In this document: piece after piece, positions 9,383 through 18,386 of the stretch | Numbering within the stretch: position 1 is the first letter of the stretch | How the letters are laid out: every line of letters starts with the position of its first letter | Assembly: GCF_020991125.1 (NCBI RefSeq) | Contig: NZ_CP087715.1 | Span: forward strand, 2,135,501-2,199,500 | From: Microbulbifer celer | GTDB lineage: Bacteria > Pseudomonadota > Gammaproteobacteria > Pseudomonadales > Cellvibrionaceae | Direction of reading: 5' to 3' | DNA length: 64,000 bases | The notes under the pieces: generated by a model | Told to the model about the DNA's origin: nothing | Seen by the model: the letters and a program-made list of their open reading frames with translations, nothing else | Database searches by the model: none | Position numbers and translations under genes: made by a program

Positions 9383-10366
9383 ATGATTCTCGCCCTGCTT
9401 GCCATCATTGCCGGATTTATCCTGCTGGTCTGGAGCGCCGACCGGTTTGTAGAGGGTGCGGCGGCTACCGCTGGCCACGCCGGTATGCCGCCGCTTTTGA
9501 TCGGCATGGTGATTGTAGGGTTCGGAACCTCAGCGCCGGAAATGGTGGTTTCCGCGATGGCCGCGCTGGACGGTAACCCCGGGCTCGCACTGGGTAATGC
9601 CTACGGATCAAATATCACTAACACAGGCCTTATCCTCGGTGTTACCGCGATGATGATTCCGCTCACGGTACACTCCAAGATCGTGCGCAAAGAGTTGCCG
9701 CTACTACTGGTAATCACCCTCCTGACAGCAGTTTTCTTGTGGAACAATCAGCTAGATCGCTGGGAAGGCGCGGTATTGCTCGCTGGCTTTTTCGGCCTGA
9801 TCGGCTGGTCGATCTACTCCGCCCTTACCGGCAAAGGAGACCCGATCGAGGGGAATATCGAAAGCGAGCTTGAAACCCACGAAATGCCGCTGAACAAAGC
9901 GATTTTCTGGTTGGTAGCCGGACTATTTCTGCTTGTCGCCAGCTCGCGACTGCTGGTATGGGGAGCGGTTGAAATTGCGCAGATGCTGGGGGTCAGTGAC
10001 CTGATCATCGGCCTGACCATCGTCGCACTGGGAACCTCGCTGCCGGAACTGGCGGCCACTGTGGTCGCGGCACGCAAGGGCGAGCACGACATTGCCATTG
10101 GCAATGTGGTGGGCTCGAACATGTTCAACCTGTTCGCGGTGATCGGTATCGCGGGCGTGATCGCGCCCATGTCGAGTATTCCTCCGGAAGCCATGTATCG
10201 CGACTGGCCCATGGTCTTCGGATTGACGGCAGCACTGTTTGTGTTCGCTTACGGATTCCGCGGACGCCAGGGTCGACTCAACCGTTGGGAGGGACTGGCA
10301 CTGTTAACCGCGTATCTCGCCTATACTGGCTACCTGATCTACGAAATCACCAGCGTACATATCTGA
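9383..10366 (+). CDS. yrbG: Calcium/sodium antiporter of the CaCA family (YrbG-like)
   Basis: 327 residues with ten to eleven membrane segments in two inverted halves. The alpha-repeat signatures are both present: GFGTSAPEMVVSAMAALDGNPGLALGNAYGSNITN (~48-83) and ALGTSLPELAATVVAARKGEHDIAIGNVVGSNMFN (~215-250), with the cation-binding Glu/Asp residues intact. An acidic cytoplasmic loop (GDPIEGNIESELETHE) divides the halves. The family exchanges Na+ for Ca2+ across the inner membrane. An AAGGA ribosome site precedes the ATG. A strong bidirectional hairpin separates it from convergent cbpM. Confidence 0.9.
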   Translation: MILALLAIIAGFILLVWSADRFVEGAAATAGHAGMPPLLIGMVIVGFGTSAPEMVVSAMAALDGNPGLALGNAYGSNITNTGLILGVTAMMIPLTVHSKIVRKELPLLLVITLLTAVFLWNNQLDRWEGAVLLAGFFGLIGWSIYSALTGKGDPIEGNIESELETHEMPLNKAIFWLVAGLFLLVASSRLLVWGAVEIAQMLGVSDLIIGLTIVALGTSLPELAATVVAARKGEHDIAIGNVVGSNMFNLFAVIGIAGVIAPMSSIPPEAMYRDWPMVFGLTAALFVFAYGFRGRQGRLNRWEGLALLTAYLAYTGYLIYEITSVHI

Positions 10367-10379
10367 TTGTCAGCCCCAA

Positions 10380-10403
10380 AGGGGCGTTCGCGCGAACGCC
10401 CCT
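10380..10403. terminator. Bidirectional hairpin between yrbG and cbpM
   Basis: A perfect 11-bp stem AGGGGCGTTCG/CGAACGCCCCT with a 2-base loop sits in the 41-base gap between convergent genes. T tracts are weak on both sides. Confidence 0.7.
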
Positions 10404-10407
10404 CCTA

Positions 10408-10716
10408 TCAACGCTCCAGCCGCTTCAATCGCGCCCGCAGCTGCTCGATCTCTTCCAGCAAATCCACCGCCAGCGCAGCTCCCGCAAGATTAACCCCCAG
10501 ATCCCGCTCCAGAGTGTATACGCGCCGCACCCGGCGCACGCAGACGCCGCTGAAGCGCCACGCAGTCTCGCTGCCGCGGGGCTCAATCACCCCTTCATCA
10601 ACCAGTGCGCGAATATGCTCTGCAGGCAGACCACAGGCGACACACAATTCGCGTAAGGTGAGCTCACATAGTTCGTCCAACAGCTGTTCATCCGTTTCCG
10701 GCTGCTTCGCCGCCAT
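10408..10716 (-). CDS. cbpM: Chaperone modulator CbpM
   Basis: 102 residues, as in E. coli CbpM. The N-terminal MerR-like helix-turn-helix region reads TLRELCVACGLPAEHIRALVDEGVIEPRG, followed by a leucine-rich helix (VDLLEEIEQLRARLKRLER) at the C-terminus. CbpM binds the J-domain of CbpA and blocks its DnaK co-chaperone and DNA-binding activity. It lies 23 bases downstream of cbpA with an AGGAG site, forming the normal cbpAM operon. Confidence 0.92.
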   Translation of the reverse strand: MAAKQPETDEQLLDELCELTLRELCVACGLPAEHIRALVDEGVIEPRGSETAWRFSGVCVRRVRRVYTLERDLGVNLAGAALAVDLLEEIEQLRARLKRLER

Positions 10717-10739
10717 ATTGACTCCTCTCGGTCGTCTCC

Positions 10740-11690
10740 CTACAACCCCGCCCGGGGGTCAAAACTGAAAGCACCGGCAAATTGTTGATAGGCCGCTTTC
10801 TCGCTATCGGAATGCGCCGGTGGCGTTACAATATCCAACACCACATACAGGTCGCCCGGCTCCTTCGCCGGAATGCCGCGCCCCTTCAGACGCAATTTAT
10901 TCCCACCGCGGCTGTTAGCCGGAATCGTCAGCTGCACCTCGCCGTCGGGTATGGACACTGGCACCTTGGCGCCGAGCGCGGCTTCCCAGGGCGCCAATGG
11001 CAGGTTCAGGTAGACCGATTTTCCCTCAACGCTAAAACGCTGATGGGGTTTGAATACAATCTCCAGATAGAGGTCTCCGGGTTTGCCATCTCCAATCCCG
11101 GGTTCCCCCTGCCCCCCCAAGCGAATCTGCTGCCCCTCGGTGATACCTTTCGGGATTTTCACATTGAGACGCCGCTCCTTAAGCACCGGCCTGCCGTCAG
11201 GCCCGAGCTCCGAGTGTTTGAGAGTAATCTGACGTGTCGCGCCGCGATAACTGTCTTCGACGTCAATGCTGATTTTGGCGTGAGTATTGTTGCCCTGGGC
11301 GCTATAGGTACGGCTCCCATGCCCGGTAAATCCACTGTGGGAGAAACCTGCGCGGCCGAACAGACTTTCAAAAAAATCGCTGAAGGCTTCCGGATCTGCC
11401 TCGGTATAACCACCGCCGTGAAACTCGAAGCCCTGATCCCAGTCTGGCGGGGGATTAAAATCCTGCCCGGCATTCCAGTTCTGCCCCAACTGATCATAAG
11501 CAGCGCGCTTCTCTGGATCTTTCAATACTTCATAGGCTTCACTGACTTCCTTGAAGCGGTCTTCAGCATCGTTTTCCTTACTGACATCCGGATGATATTT
11601 ACGCGCGAGCTTGCGGTAGGCACGCTTGATTTCATCCTGAGCCGCAGTGCGCTCGACGCCGAGAATCTTGTAGTAATCCCGGTATTCCAT
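10740..11690 (-). CDS. cbpA: Curved DNA-binding protein / DnaJ-type co-chaperone CbpA
   Basis: 316 residues. The J-domain (1-70) contains the essential HPD motif in KLARKYHPDVSKEND. A Gly/Phe-rich linker (~75-125) follows, then two DnaJ C-terminal beta domains (IDVEDSYRGATRQITL; LNVKIPKGITEGQQIRLGGQGEPG) and the terminal GRGIPAKEPGDLYVVLDIVTPP. There is no Cys-rich zinc domain, which separates CbpA from DnaJ. It stimulates DnaK and binds curved DNA in stationary phase. First gene of the cbpAM pair; the ompW terminator sits just upstream. Confidence 0.94.
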   Translation of the reverse strand: MEYRDYYKILGVERTAAQDEIKRAYRKLARKYHPDVSKENDAEDRFKEVSEAYEVLKDPEKRAAYDQLGQNWNAGQDFNPPPDWDQGFEFHGGGYTEADPEAFSDFFESLFGRAGFSHSGFTGHGSRTYSAQGNNTHAKISIDVEDSYRGATRQITLKHSELGPDGRPVLKERRLNVKIPKGITEGQQIRLGGQGEPGIGDGKPGDLYLEIVFKPHQRFSVEGKSVYLNLPLAPWEAALGAKVPVSIPDGEVQLTIPANSRGGNKLRLKGRGIPAKEPGDLYVVLDIVTPPAHSDSEKAAYQQFAGAFSFDPRAGL

Positions 11691-11730
11691 GGCCGTTCAG
11701 TTCTTGAGACTTCAATAAGAGAGAAGCAAA

Positions 11731-11756
11731 AAAGAAAAGGCACCCGAAGGTGCCTT
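11731..11756 (-). terminator. Intrinsic terminator of ompW
   Basis: On the minus strand, AAGGCACC/GGTGCCTT forms an 8-bp stem with a TTCG tetraloop, followed by a T-rich tail. It is 28 bases after the ompW stop and ahead of cbpA. Confidence 0.85.
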
Positions 11757-11784
11757 CCCTGTTCTTCCGTGAATACTCCGACGC

Positions 11785-12540
11785 TTAGAAGGAGTAACCA
11801 ACACCCAGGTTGAATACCCAGGGGCTGTAGTCAATGTCATTCACAGTCAACTTCTGAGTTACACGCGGGAATTCCGCAGTTCTGTAGTAGGTGTTGAAGT
11901 CAGTGTCGGCATCGATGTACATCACCGCCGCATTCACCAGGAAGGAATCTTCGCGACCAAAGCGGAAGTCAACCCCCACCTGGCCAACAACACCCCAGGA
12001 ATGCCCCAGACCAAGGCTGGCGCCATTCAGAGTTTCGCCGCTGTCAATGAGCACATCATTGACATCACGGCTGTAACTCTCATCGCTGAAATCGGTATAG
12101 TTCACACCGATACCAACATACGGTTGACCCAGGCAATCTTCACTCAGAGGGAACCAGTTTACGAAAGCATTGGAATAGCTGGCGTCAAACTGGCCGAGTT
12201 TGAAGTTGCCACCACTGATGATCTGGTTGCCAGAACGGATACGGCGAATCTTCATATCCTGTTCAGTGGCGCCAACGTACATCAGCTCAACACCCCAATG
12301 CTCTACCGGCTTCCATACACCGGAAATATTCCATGTAGTTTCAGTATCCAGGTTCATATCCACTGCGTGGTAGCGGTCGCTGAGACGCAGGTTGTTCTTG
12401 TCGTCGCTCGGATCAACCCAGCTGGCACCAACGCGAACAGTATAATCACCCTCATCCCACCAAGCTGCAGATGCCTGTTGTGCACTAACCAGTGCGGAAA
12501 TGGCGATTGCAAGCGGTGTCAGAACGCGTGTCATTTTCAT
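11785..12540 (-). CDS. ompW: OmpW family outer-membrane protein
   Basis: 251 residues. The signal peptide covers ~1-25 (LAIAISALVSAQQASA), followed by the mature start AWWDEGDYTVRVGASWVDP. Alternating beta strands for an eight-stranded barrel end in the outer-membrane C-terminal signature NLGVGYSF with terminal Phe. Internal motifs WGVELMYVGATEQD and CLGQPYVGIGVNYTDFSDES fit OmpW, a channel for small hydrophobic molecules. The ATG at 12540 is chosen because GGAG lies eight bases before it and the signal peptide starts there; an upstream in-frame extension to 12576 is unlikely. It is followed by its own terminator. Confidence 0.9.
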   Translation of the reverse strand: MKMTRVLTPLAIAISALVSAQQASAAWWDEGDYTVRVGASWVDPSDDKNNLRLSDRYHAVDMNLDTETTWNISGVWKPVEHWGVELMYVGATEQDMKIRRIRSGNQIISGGNFKLGQFDASYSNAFVNWFPLSEDCLGQPYVGIGVNYTDFSDESYSRDVNDVLIDSGETLNGASLGLGHSWGVVGQVGVDFRFGREDSFLVNAAVMYIDADTDFNTYYRTAEFPRVTQKLTVNDIDYSPWVFNLGVGYSF

Positions 12541-13151
12541 TGAGAACTCCATCGTATTCGGCAAATTAAACAGCAATTAACCCAATCACTTGTCAGTCTA
12601 GACACGGAAAAACCATGGCGTAGAAAAAACAACCAAAAAAAATCTCAATCTGTGGAACTTTTGTGGTGTGCTGGCACAAAACTTTTGTTTTTCGAGAAGT
12701 CGCGCGACAGCTTTCCTTTGCACCTTTAAAACGACACGTTCTGTAAATAGAGCTTTTCGCGCCATTCGGTAGCTCCAGGCGCCAACGCAAGCCATCAGAA
12801 CCCATTGAAAATGATTTTAACGCCATCACCTACAGCTCATCGCAAAAACATAGGAAATTTTCCGTCAGCCATTCAGGCGTCATTCAGATTGGAGGATGAC
12901 CCGTTGCGCAACCGGGTAATAAACGTAAAGAAATGTTTTGAAGGGAAGATTGGCGGGAATTTCAACCAAAAAGCACGCCAGAGATCCGATCGCGGCACCA
13001 ATGCCAGGAGGCTAGTGTGGTGTAACGAACTAGTGGGCCATGCGGAAAATTCGGTAACTAAACTGGAGAAAGGCTATCAGGACAGAAAAAAGACAGAAGC
13101 GGGATTCAGGGCTCCCGCTTCTGGTTTTCGATGACGAAGGTAAAAAATGAT
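12541..13151. other. Gene-free region upstream of ompW
   Basis: About 610 bases without a convincing gene. It holds the ompW leader, an inverted repeat TTTTGTG/CACAAAA at 12659-12681 (9-base spacer) that could be an operator, the sequence GCTAGTGTGGTGTA at 13011-13024 that also occurs at 9191-9204, and the bolA terminator. Small frames on both strands show no protein-like features. Confidence 0.5.
13083..13122 (-). terminator. Intrinsic terminator of bolA
   Basis: A perfect 10-bp stem AGAAGCGGGA/TCCCGCTTCT (13095-13122) is followed on the minus strand by GTCTTTTTTC. It lies 30 bases after the bolA stop. Confidence 0.85.
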
Positions 13152-13454
13152 TCAGGCCTTGCCGCCCAGACACTGTGGGCTTTCCGGCGCCTGGCCTGCC
13201 CACTCTTCCGCGGTAAAGAGATGTAGCGCCAGTGCGTGAATCGGCCCCGCCATTTCATCCGCGAGCTCAGCGTACACTTTCTGGTGGCGCTGAACTTTAC
13301 GTATCGCGGCGAAAGCCTCACTCACCAGAACCACCCGGAAATGCATTTCGGAACCCTCCGGGACATTGTGCATATGGCTTTCGCACTGCACCTCTATGTG
13401 GCTGGGCGCGAACGCCGATTCCAGCTTCTGCTGAATCTGTTGTGCGAGAGACAT
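13152..13454 (-). CDS. bolA: BolA family protein
   Basis: 100 residues. The BolA fold is evident: an N-terminal helix (QQIQQKLESAFAPSHIEVQCES), a strand pair with HFRVVLVSEAFAAIRKVQRHQKVYAELADEM (the class II KH-like helix-turn) and the conserved IHALALHLFTAEEW. A His before the first strand (ESHMHNVPEGSEMHF) matches the position used for Fe-S sharing with glutaredoxins. BolA controls morphology and stress genes and acts with monothiol glutaredoxin. A strong AGGAGG site precedes the ATG. It lies 40 bases downstream of djlA on the same strand and has its own terminator. Confidence 0.9.
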   Translation of the reverse strand: MSLAQQIQQKLESAFAPSHIEVQCESHMHNVPEGSEMHFRVVLVSEAFAAIRKVQRHQKVYAELADEMAGPIHALALHLFTAEEWAGQAPESPQCLGGKA

Positions 13455-13494
13455 GAACTCCTCCTCTGGTACTTCCCTACTGTCGCAAACCCGC

Positions 13495-14286
13495 TTATGC
13501 CTGGTTCACCGCAGCTTCGCGTTTCCGCGCGGCAACGATCGCATCGTACGCCACGGTGACACTTTTCATCTGATCTTCTGCGTGGCGCATAAACTCCTCC
13601 GGCAACCCTTTGGAGGCAATCTTGTCCGGATGGAACTCCGCGGCCTTGCGGCGGTAAGCCAACTTCAGGTCGCGATCGCTCACATCCGCACTGACGCCGA
13701 GGGTGTCGTAATGCGCCTTGAGGCTGGTACCGGAAGCCGGTGCGCCGCCATTCTGTGCGAATTCATTGAACATGGCAGTGAAAATGGATTCATGCAGCCC
13801 CAGGGAAGCGGGTATCTGCTTGAGAATCTGTTCTTCTGCCGGGTGCAACTCACCGTCCGCAAACGCCACCGCGAACAACAGGCGGTAAACCATTTCCCGC
13901 ATCGCCTGATTGCGGATCAACTGGCGAAATTGCTGGGCGTAGTCGTAGATGGTGTACTGATCATCCTTGGCGTTCTGGAAGATCTTGATCGCCTGTTGGC
14001 GGTCCTCCGGACTCAGGCGCAGGTTGTGCTTGATGAAATCTTCAACCAGCTGGATTTCCGCCTTGGAAACCTGCCCGTCGGCCTTGGCCATCTTCGCCAG
14101 CATGGAAAACAGCGCCACAATAAATACCGTCTGTGCGCCGTCGCGGTTCAGGGTGACCCCGGCCTCCGCCATACGCTTCAGGCCGGAGCCGAATGAACTG
14201 CCCACCCAGGCACCCAGCGCCGCACCGATGGGGCCACCGAACATCATGCCAATGCCGGCACCAATACCTGCACCCAACCAGGACAT
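13495..14286 (-). CDS. djlA: DjlA-like co-chaperone (TerB + C-terminal J-domain)
   Basis: 263 residues. The Gly-rich hydrophobic N-terminus (GAGIGAGIGMMFGGPIGAALGAWVG, ~4-28) acts as a membrane anchor of the DjlA type. A TerB-like helical domain spans ~50-180 (AKMAKADGQVSKAEIQLVEDFI; VAFADGELHPAEEQILKQI, with paired acidic loops). The C-terminal J-domain (~192-255) has HPDKIA as the HPD motif. DjlA works with DnaK at the inner membrane and affects capsule and stress signalling in enterics. AAGGAG precedes the ATG. It is probably co-transcribed with bolA. Confidence 0.9.
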   Translation of the reverse strand: MSWLGAGIGAGIGMMFGGPIGAALGAWVGSSFGSGLKRMAEAGVTLNRDGAQTVFIVALFSMLAKMAKADGQVSKAEIQLVEDFIKHNLRLSPEDRQQAIKIFQNAKDDQYTIYDYAQQFRQLIRNQAMREMVYRLLFAVAFADGELHPAEEQILKQIPASLGLHESIFTAMFNEFAQNGGAPASGTSLKAHYDTLGVSADVSDRDLKLAYRRKAAEFHPDKIASKGLPEEFMRHAEDQMKSVTVAYDAIVAARKREAAVNQA

Positions 14287-14646
14287 AACCTCTCCTTTCG
14301 GCCCCGCCGCACCGTTGCGCGGGCACCGTATGGTGAAAAAACGGCCGATATCTTATCACGTTACAACCCGCCGAACCGCGGATTTCGGCCCAGCAGCTGA
14401 CCCACTGGTCCTAATTTCGGACAAAAGGAAAGCCTGAATTGAAGAAGTTCAATAACGGAAATGCAGTTGATGGGAAGGTGTTGATGGCGGGTGCGGCTTT
14501 GGGAGACCGTCTGCGGCCAGGACGGCCGCAGCCGAGCCCCCATGGATGGGTTTACGGCGTGTCTCCCAAAGCCGCACCCGGTAGCAGCACCGCCACAAAC
14601 CCTGTTGATTGTTGCGGAGTACTACCGAAGTGATAGACACTGAATA
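14287..14646. other. Gap between djlA and oadB holding repeat copy 3
   Basis: 360 bases with no protein-like frame. The only organised element is the third structured repeat at 14488-14580. No T-tailed terminator is evident after oadB. Confidence 0.6.
14488..14580. repeat. Structured intergenic repeat, copy 3
   Basis: Arms at 14488-14507 and 14561-14580 form a perfect 20-bp inverted repeat. The enclosed hairpins are TGCGGCC/GGCCGCA (loop contains AGGA) and CCC/GGG around ATGGAT, followed by TTTACGGCG. Layout and the small internal boxes match copies 1 and 2, while the arms differ. All three copies have the GGAT boxes on the plus strand. Confidence 0.85.
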
Positions 14647-15960
14647 TCAGCCCGTCATAGCCTTGACCATGGTGATCATAACACCGGCCGCCACTGCCGA
14701 GCCGATCACACCGGCCACATTCGGCCCCATGGCGTGCATCAACAGGAAGTTGTGCGGGTTGGATTCCAGGCCCAGCTTGTTGGATACCCGTGCCGCCATC
14801 GGCACCGCGGATACACCGGCGGAACCGATCAGCGGGTTCACCTTGTTCTTGCTCACGGTGTTAAGCAGCTTGGCCATCAGAACACCACAGGCGGTACCGA
14901 TCGAGAACGCCACAATCCCCAAAGCCAGGATACCCAGCGTCTTGGGATCCAGGAACTTGTCTGCGGCCAATTTGGAACCAACGGACAACCCCAGGAAAAT
15001 AGTGGTGATGTTGATCAGTGCATTCTGCGCAGTATCAGACAGGCGATTAACCACACCGCACTCACGCATCAGGTTACCGAAACAAAACATACCCAGCAGC
15101 GGTGCCGCGTCGGGCAGGAACAGGGCAACCAGAATCAGCAGAATCAGGGGAAAGGCGATTTTTTCCCGCTTGCTGACCGGGCGCAGCTGAACCATCTCGA
15201 TCTTGCGTTCCTGCTCAGTCGTCAGGGCGCGCATGATCGGCGGCTGGATCAGTGGTACCAGGGCCATATATGAGTATGCGGCAACGGCAATCGCACCCAG
15301 CAGATCCGGTGCCAGAAGGCTGGAAACGTAAATCGCCGTAGGGCCATCCGCACCACCGATGATACCGATGGCTGCCGCGTCAGCGATGGAGAAGTCCATC
15401 AATCCCAGTACAGACAAGCCCACGGCACCGAGTACCGTGGCAAAAATACCGAACTGCGCGGCAGCGCCGAGAAACAGGGTACGCGGATTAGCCAGCAGCG
15501 GGCCGAAATCCGTCATCGCGCCCACGCCCATAAAAATCACCAGCGGCGCAACACCGGAGGCTATCGCCACGGAATAAAAGTTGTACAGCATGCCGTTGTT
15601 GAAACCGGCATCATGGGCAACTTGCGAAGCCTGCTCATAGGCCGCCGCCGGGGCAGCCTCCAGCGCTTCTTTCAGCCCCTGCATGGATTCAAAACCGCTG
15701 AGCCCCAATGATTGGGCGATCTGTGCCAGTACACCGGCATCCCCGGAATACATGGCAGCTTCCACCGCGGGCACTGCAAGGTTTGCGCCGGGAATATTCG
15801 CAAGGATGCCACCAAACCCGATGGGTACCAGCAACAGCGGCTCAAAGTTTTTGCGGATTGCCAGAAACAGCAGGAGCAACCCCACTACGATCATGACGAA
15901 CTGGCCGGAGGTCATTTTGAAGGCCCCGGACGAGAGCCATAGGTTGGTAAAGTGTTCCAC
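14647..15960 (-). CDS. oadB: Oxaloacetate decarboxylase, sodium pump beta subunit
   Basis: 437 residues, a polytopic membrane protein. Family signatures: [11 protein letters not shown] near the N-terminus, [59 protein letters not shown] (carrying the conserved Asp used for Na+ coupling), [25 protein letters not shown] and [23 protein letters not shown]. The subunit decarboxylates carboxybiotin and exports Na+. It starts 12 bases after the oadA stop, so the two are translationally close. This is the last gene of oadGAB. Confidence 0.95.
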   Translation of the reverse strand: MEHFTNLWLSSGAFKMTSGQFVMIVVGLLLLFLAIRKNFEPLLLVPIGFGGILANIPGANLAVPAVEAAMYSGDAGVLAQIAQSLGLSGFESMQGLKEALEAAPAAAYEQASQVAHDAGFNNGMLYNFYSVAIASGVAPLVIFMGVGAMTDFGPLLANPRTLFLGAAAQFGIFATVLGAVGLSVLGLMDFSIADAAAIGIIGGADGPTAIYVSSLLAPDLLGAIAVAAYSYMALVPLIQPPIMRALTTEQERKIEMVQLRPVSKREKIAFPLILLILVALFLPDAAPLLGMFCFGNLMRECGVVNRLSDTAQNALINITTIFLGLSVGSKLAADKFLDPKTLGILALGIVAFSIGTACGVLMAKLLNTVSKNKVNPLIGSAGVSAVPMAARVSNKLGLESNPHNFLLMHAMGPNVAGVIGSAVAAGVMITMVKAMTG

Positions 15961-15972
15961 GTCGTCCCCCGG

Positions 15973-17796
15973 TTATGCGATGGTCAGCAGGGAATCCCCT
16001 ACCGCCACGGAATCGCCTTCCTTGATGTTGATTCCGGTTACGCTACCGGCGCGCGGCGCACTGACTGCGGTCTCCATTTTCATTGCTTCGAGAATGATAA
16101 TGTTCTGACCTTCGCTAACCTGCTCACCAGGTTTGACCAGCACTTTGAAAATATTGCCCGCCAGCGGTGCTTTCACGGGTTCGCCAGAGCCCTCAGCGAA
16201 TTGAGAGCCCTCAGCAACTTGAGAGCCTCCTACCGGTGCGGATGCAGCAGCGCCGGCAGCAGGAGCACCGCCAACCGGGGCAATGCCCGTCACATCTCCG
16301 CCATCGGTGACGGTCACGGTGTAGCTCTGCCCTTCCACCTCAACGGTGTACACACCCTCACCCTGATCATTCTTCACCTCAGAAGATTCATTTCCGGTCG
16401 GCACCGGCTCGAATGCATCCGGGTTGTCGCGGTTTTTCAGGAACTTGAGGCCGATCTGCGGGAACAGCGCGTACGTCAGTACGTCATCTATCTTTCCTTC
16501 ACCTTCGGTGAGGGCAATGTCATCTTCGGACGCTTTCTGATCCAGCTCCGCAGCCAGCTTTTCCAGCTCGGGCGACAGCAAATCTGCCGGGCGACAGGTG
16601 ATGGGGGCTGCGCCTTCCAGCACCTTGTCCTGCAGTTCTTTGTTAACGTCGGCAGCGGTAGCGCCGTACTCGCCCTTGAGCACCGCGGCGGTTTCCTTGG
16701 AGATGGATTTGTAGCGCTCGCCAGTGAGTACATTGAGTACCGACTGGGTGCCCACAATCTGCGAAGTCGGCGTTACCAGGGGAATGTAACCGAGGTCCTT
16801 ACGTACCCTCGGAATTTCTTCCAGTACTTCATCAAGGCGATCACCGGCGCCCTGCTCTCGCAACTGGCTTTCCATGTTGGTCAGCATGCCGCCCGGAACC
16901 TGGGCCACCAGGATACGGGAATCGACACCGCGCAGAGAACCTTCGAATTTTGCGTACTTCTTGCGGACCTCACGGAAGTAGGCCGCGATTTCTTCCAGCA
17001 GATGGATATCCAGCCCGGTATCGCGCTCAGTGCCTTCCAGAATCGCCACCACGGCCTCGGTGGGGCTGTGGCCGTAAGTCATGGACATGGAGGAAATGGC
17101 GGTATCGATATTGTCGATCCCCGCTTCCACACACTTCAACGCAGTAGCAGTTGAAAGGCCGGTAGTGGCGTGACACTGCATGTGGATGGGAATGTCCACC
17201 GCTTGTTTCAGGCGCTTCACCAACTCGTAGCCTTCATACGGGCGTAGCAGGCCCGCCATATCTTTAATGGCAATGGAATCGGCGCCCATATCCTCAATCT
17301 TGCGACCGAGATCCACCCACATATCCAGCGTGTGTACCGGGCTTACGGTATAGGAGATAGTGCCCTGTGCATGTTTGCCCTGCTTTTTCACCGCGGCCAG
17401 TGCGGTTTGCAGGTTGCGCATGTCATTCATGGCGTCAAACACACGGAATACATCCACGCCGTTGATAGCCGCGCGCTCTACGAACTTTTCCACTACATCG
17501 TCTGCGTAGTGGCGATATCCGAGAATATTCTGGCCGCGGAACAACATCTGTTGCGGCGTGTTCGGCATGGCCTTCTTCAGTTCGCGAATGCGCTCCCAGG
17601 GGTCTTCACCCAGGTAGCGGATACACGCATCAAAAGTGGCTCCGCCCCAGGATTCCAGAGACCAGAAGCCGACCTTATCCAACTTCTCCGCAATCGGCAG
17701 CATGTCGTCCAGCCGCAGGCGGGTAGCGAACAGCGACTGGTGGGCGTCGCGCAGGACTACATCAGTAATCCCCAATGGCTTTTTAACCTCAGTCAT
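15973..17796 (-). CDS. oadA: Oxaloacetate decarboxylase alpha subunit
   Basis: 607 residues. The carboxyltransferase TIM barrel starts [18 protein letters not shown] and includes [18 protein letters not shown] and a metal-site region [21 protein letters not shown]. An Ala/Gly-rich linker follows at ~515-540. The C-terminal biotinyl domain has the acceptor Lys in [13 protein letters not shown] (~575). The linker carries an unusual short tandem, [11 protein letters not shown], in place of a pure Ala-Pro run. The enzyme transfers carboxyl from oxaloacetate to biotin, releasing pyruvate. The ATG at 17796 with AGAG before it is chosen; the upstream in-frame extension lacks family character. Confidence 0.95.
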   Translation of the reverse strand: MTEVKKPLGITDVVLRDAHQSLFATRLRLDDMLPIAEKLDKVGFWSLESWGGATFDACIRYLGEDPWERIRELKKAMPNTPQQMLFRGQNILGYRHYADDVVEKFVERAAINGVDVFRVFDAMNDMRNLQTALAAVKKQGKHAQGTISYTVSPVHTLDMWVDLGRKIEDMGADSIAIKDMAGLLRPYEGYELVKRLKQAVDIPIHMQCHATTGLSTATALKCVEAGIDNIDTAISSMSMTYGHSPTEAVVAILEGTERDTGLDIHLLEEIAAYFREVRKKYAKFEGSLRGVDSRILVAQVPGGMLTNMESQLREQGAGDRLDEVLEEIPRVRKDLGYIPLVTPTSQIVGTQSVLNVLTGERYKSISKETAAVLKGEYGATAADVNKELQDKVLEGAAPITCRPADLLSPELEKLAAELDQKASEDDIALTEGEGKIDDVLTYALFPQIGLKFLKNRDNPDAFEPVPTGNESSEVKNDQGEGVYTVEVEGQSYTVTVTDGGDVTGIAPVGGAPAAGAAASAPVGGSQVAEGSQFAEGSGEPVKAPLAGNIFKVLVKPGEQVSEGQNIIILEAMKMETAVSAPRAGSVTGINIKEGDSVAVGDSLLTIA

Positions 17797-17869
17797 GGGT
17801 CGTCTCTCTAAGCAATTGATCTTGGTAATGGATGAATGACAGGCAGCCGGAAGCCCGCCGATAACTGGC

Positions 17870-18118
17870 TCAGCGGCGATTTTTGCGATGCTGCTCGATT
17901 GCAGCCTCAATGATCTTTTTCAGACGGGCATCGCCGGTGCCAGCCGGCGTCGATTGCCCACTGGGGCTGGCCGGAGCGGGAGCCGCCTCTGGCAGGAAAC
18001 GGCCGATAAAGCGGGACATGAGGGTGGTGCAGATGATGAGCGTGAGCAGGAAAGTGAAAACAATACCCATACCGAACAGCGTGATGTCCAGTCCCTGCTG
18101 TAATAGCGATTCCTGCAT
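17870..18118 (-). CDS. oadG: Oxaloacetate decarboxylase gamma subunit
   Basis: 82 residues. One membrane segment ([31 protein letters not shown], ~11-41) is followed by a Pro/Ala-rich stretch and a short basic tail ending [11 protein letters not shown]. The gamma subunit anchors the alpha subunit to the beta subunit and binds zinc near its C-terminus. First gene of oadGAB; a purine-rich site precedes the ATG. The sodium pump fits a marine organism with Na+-based energetics. Confidence 0.9.
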   Translation of the reverse strand: MQESLLQQGLDITLFGMGIVFTFLLTLIICTTLMSRFIGRFLPEAAPAPASPSGQSTPAGTGDARLKKIIEAAIEQHRKNRR

Positions 18119-18386
18119 CTTATAACCCCCTTGTTATATTTCGATGTACTTCTAATGTTAGTCGTACCCGTTTTTTGGCGGGCGTTATTATCAATACAAC
18201 TTCCCTTTGAAATCAAACACTTATTAGTTACAAAAGCAACCAAGAAGCCGACAATAACAGGCAAAATCGACCATTTTCGCTACCAGAATCAACACCTTGA
18301 CGTTTTGCGTCAACGGGCATATCCGTTGCACAGCGCGTTCCCTTACAATACGCCGACGCTCACTTTGGGATCGCATTGACCGAGAT

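Noticed and set aside
12805..13134. A 109-codon frame upstream of ompW
   Set aside because: It runs into the bolA terminator, has no ribosome site and no protein-like pattern.
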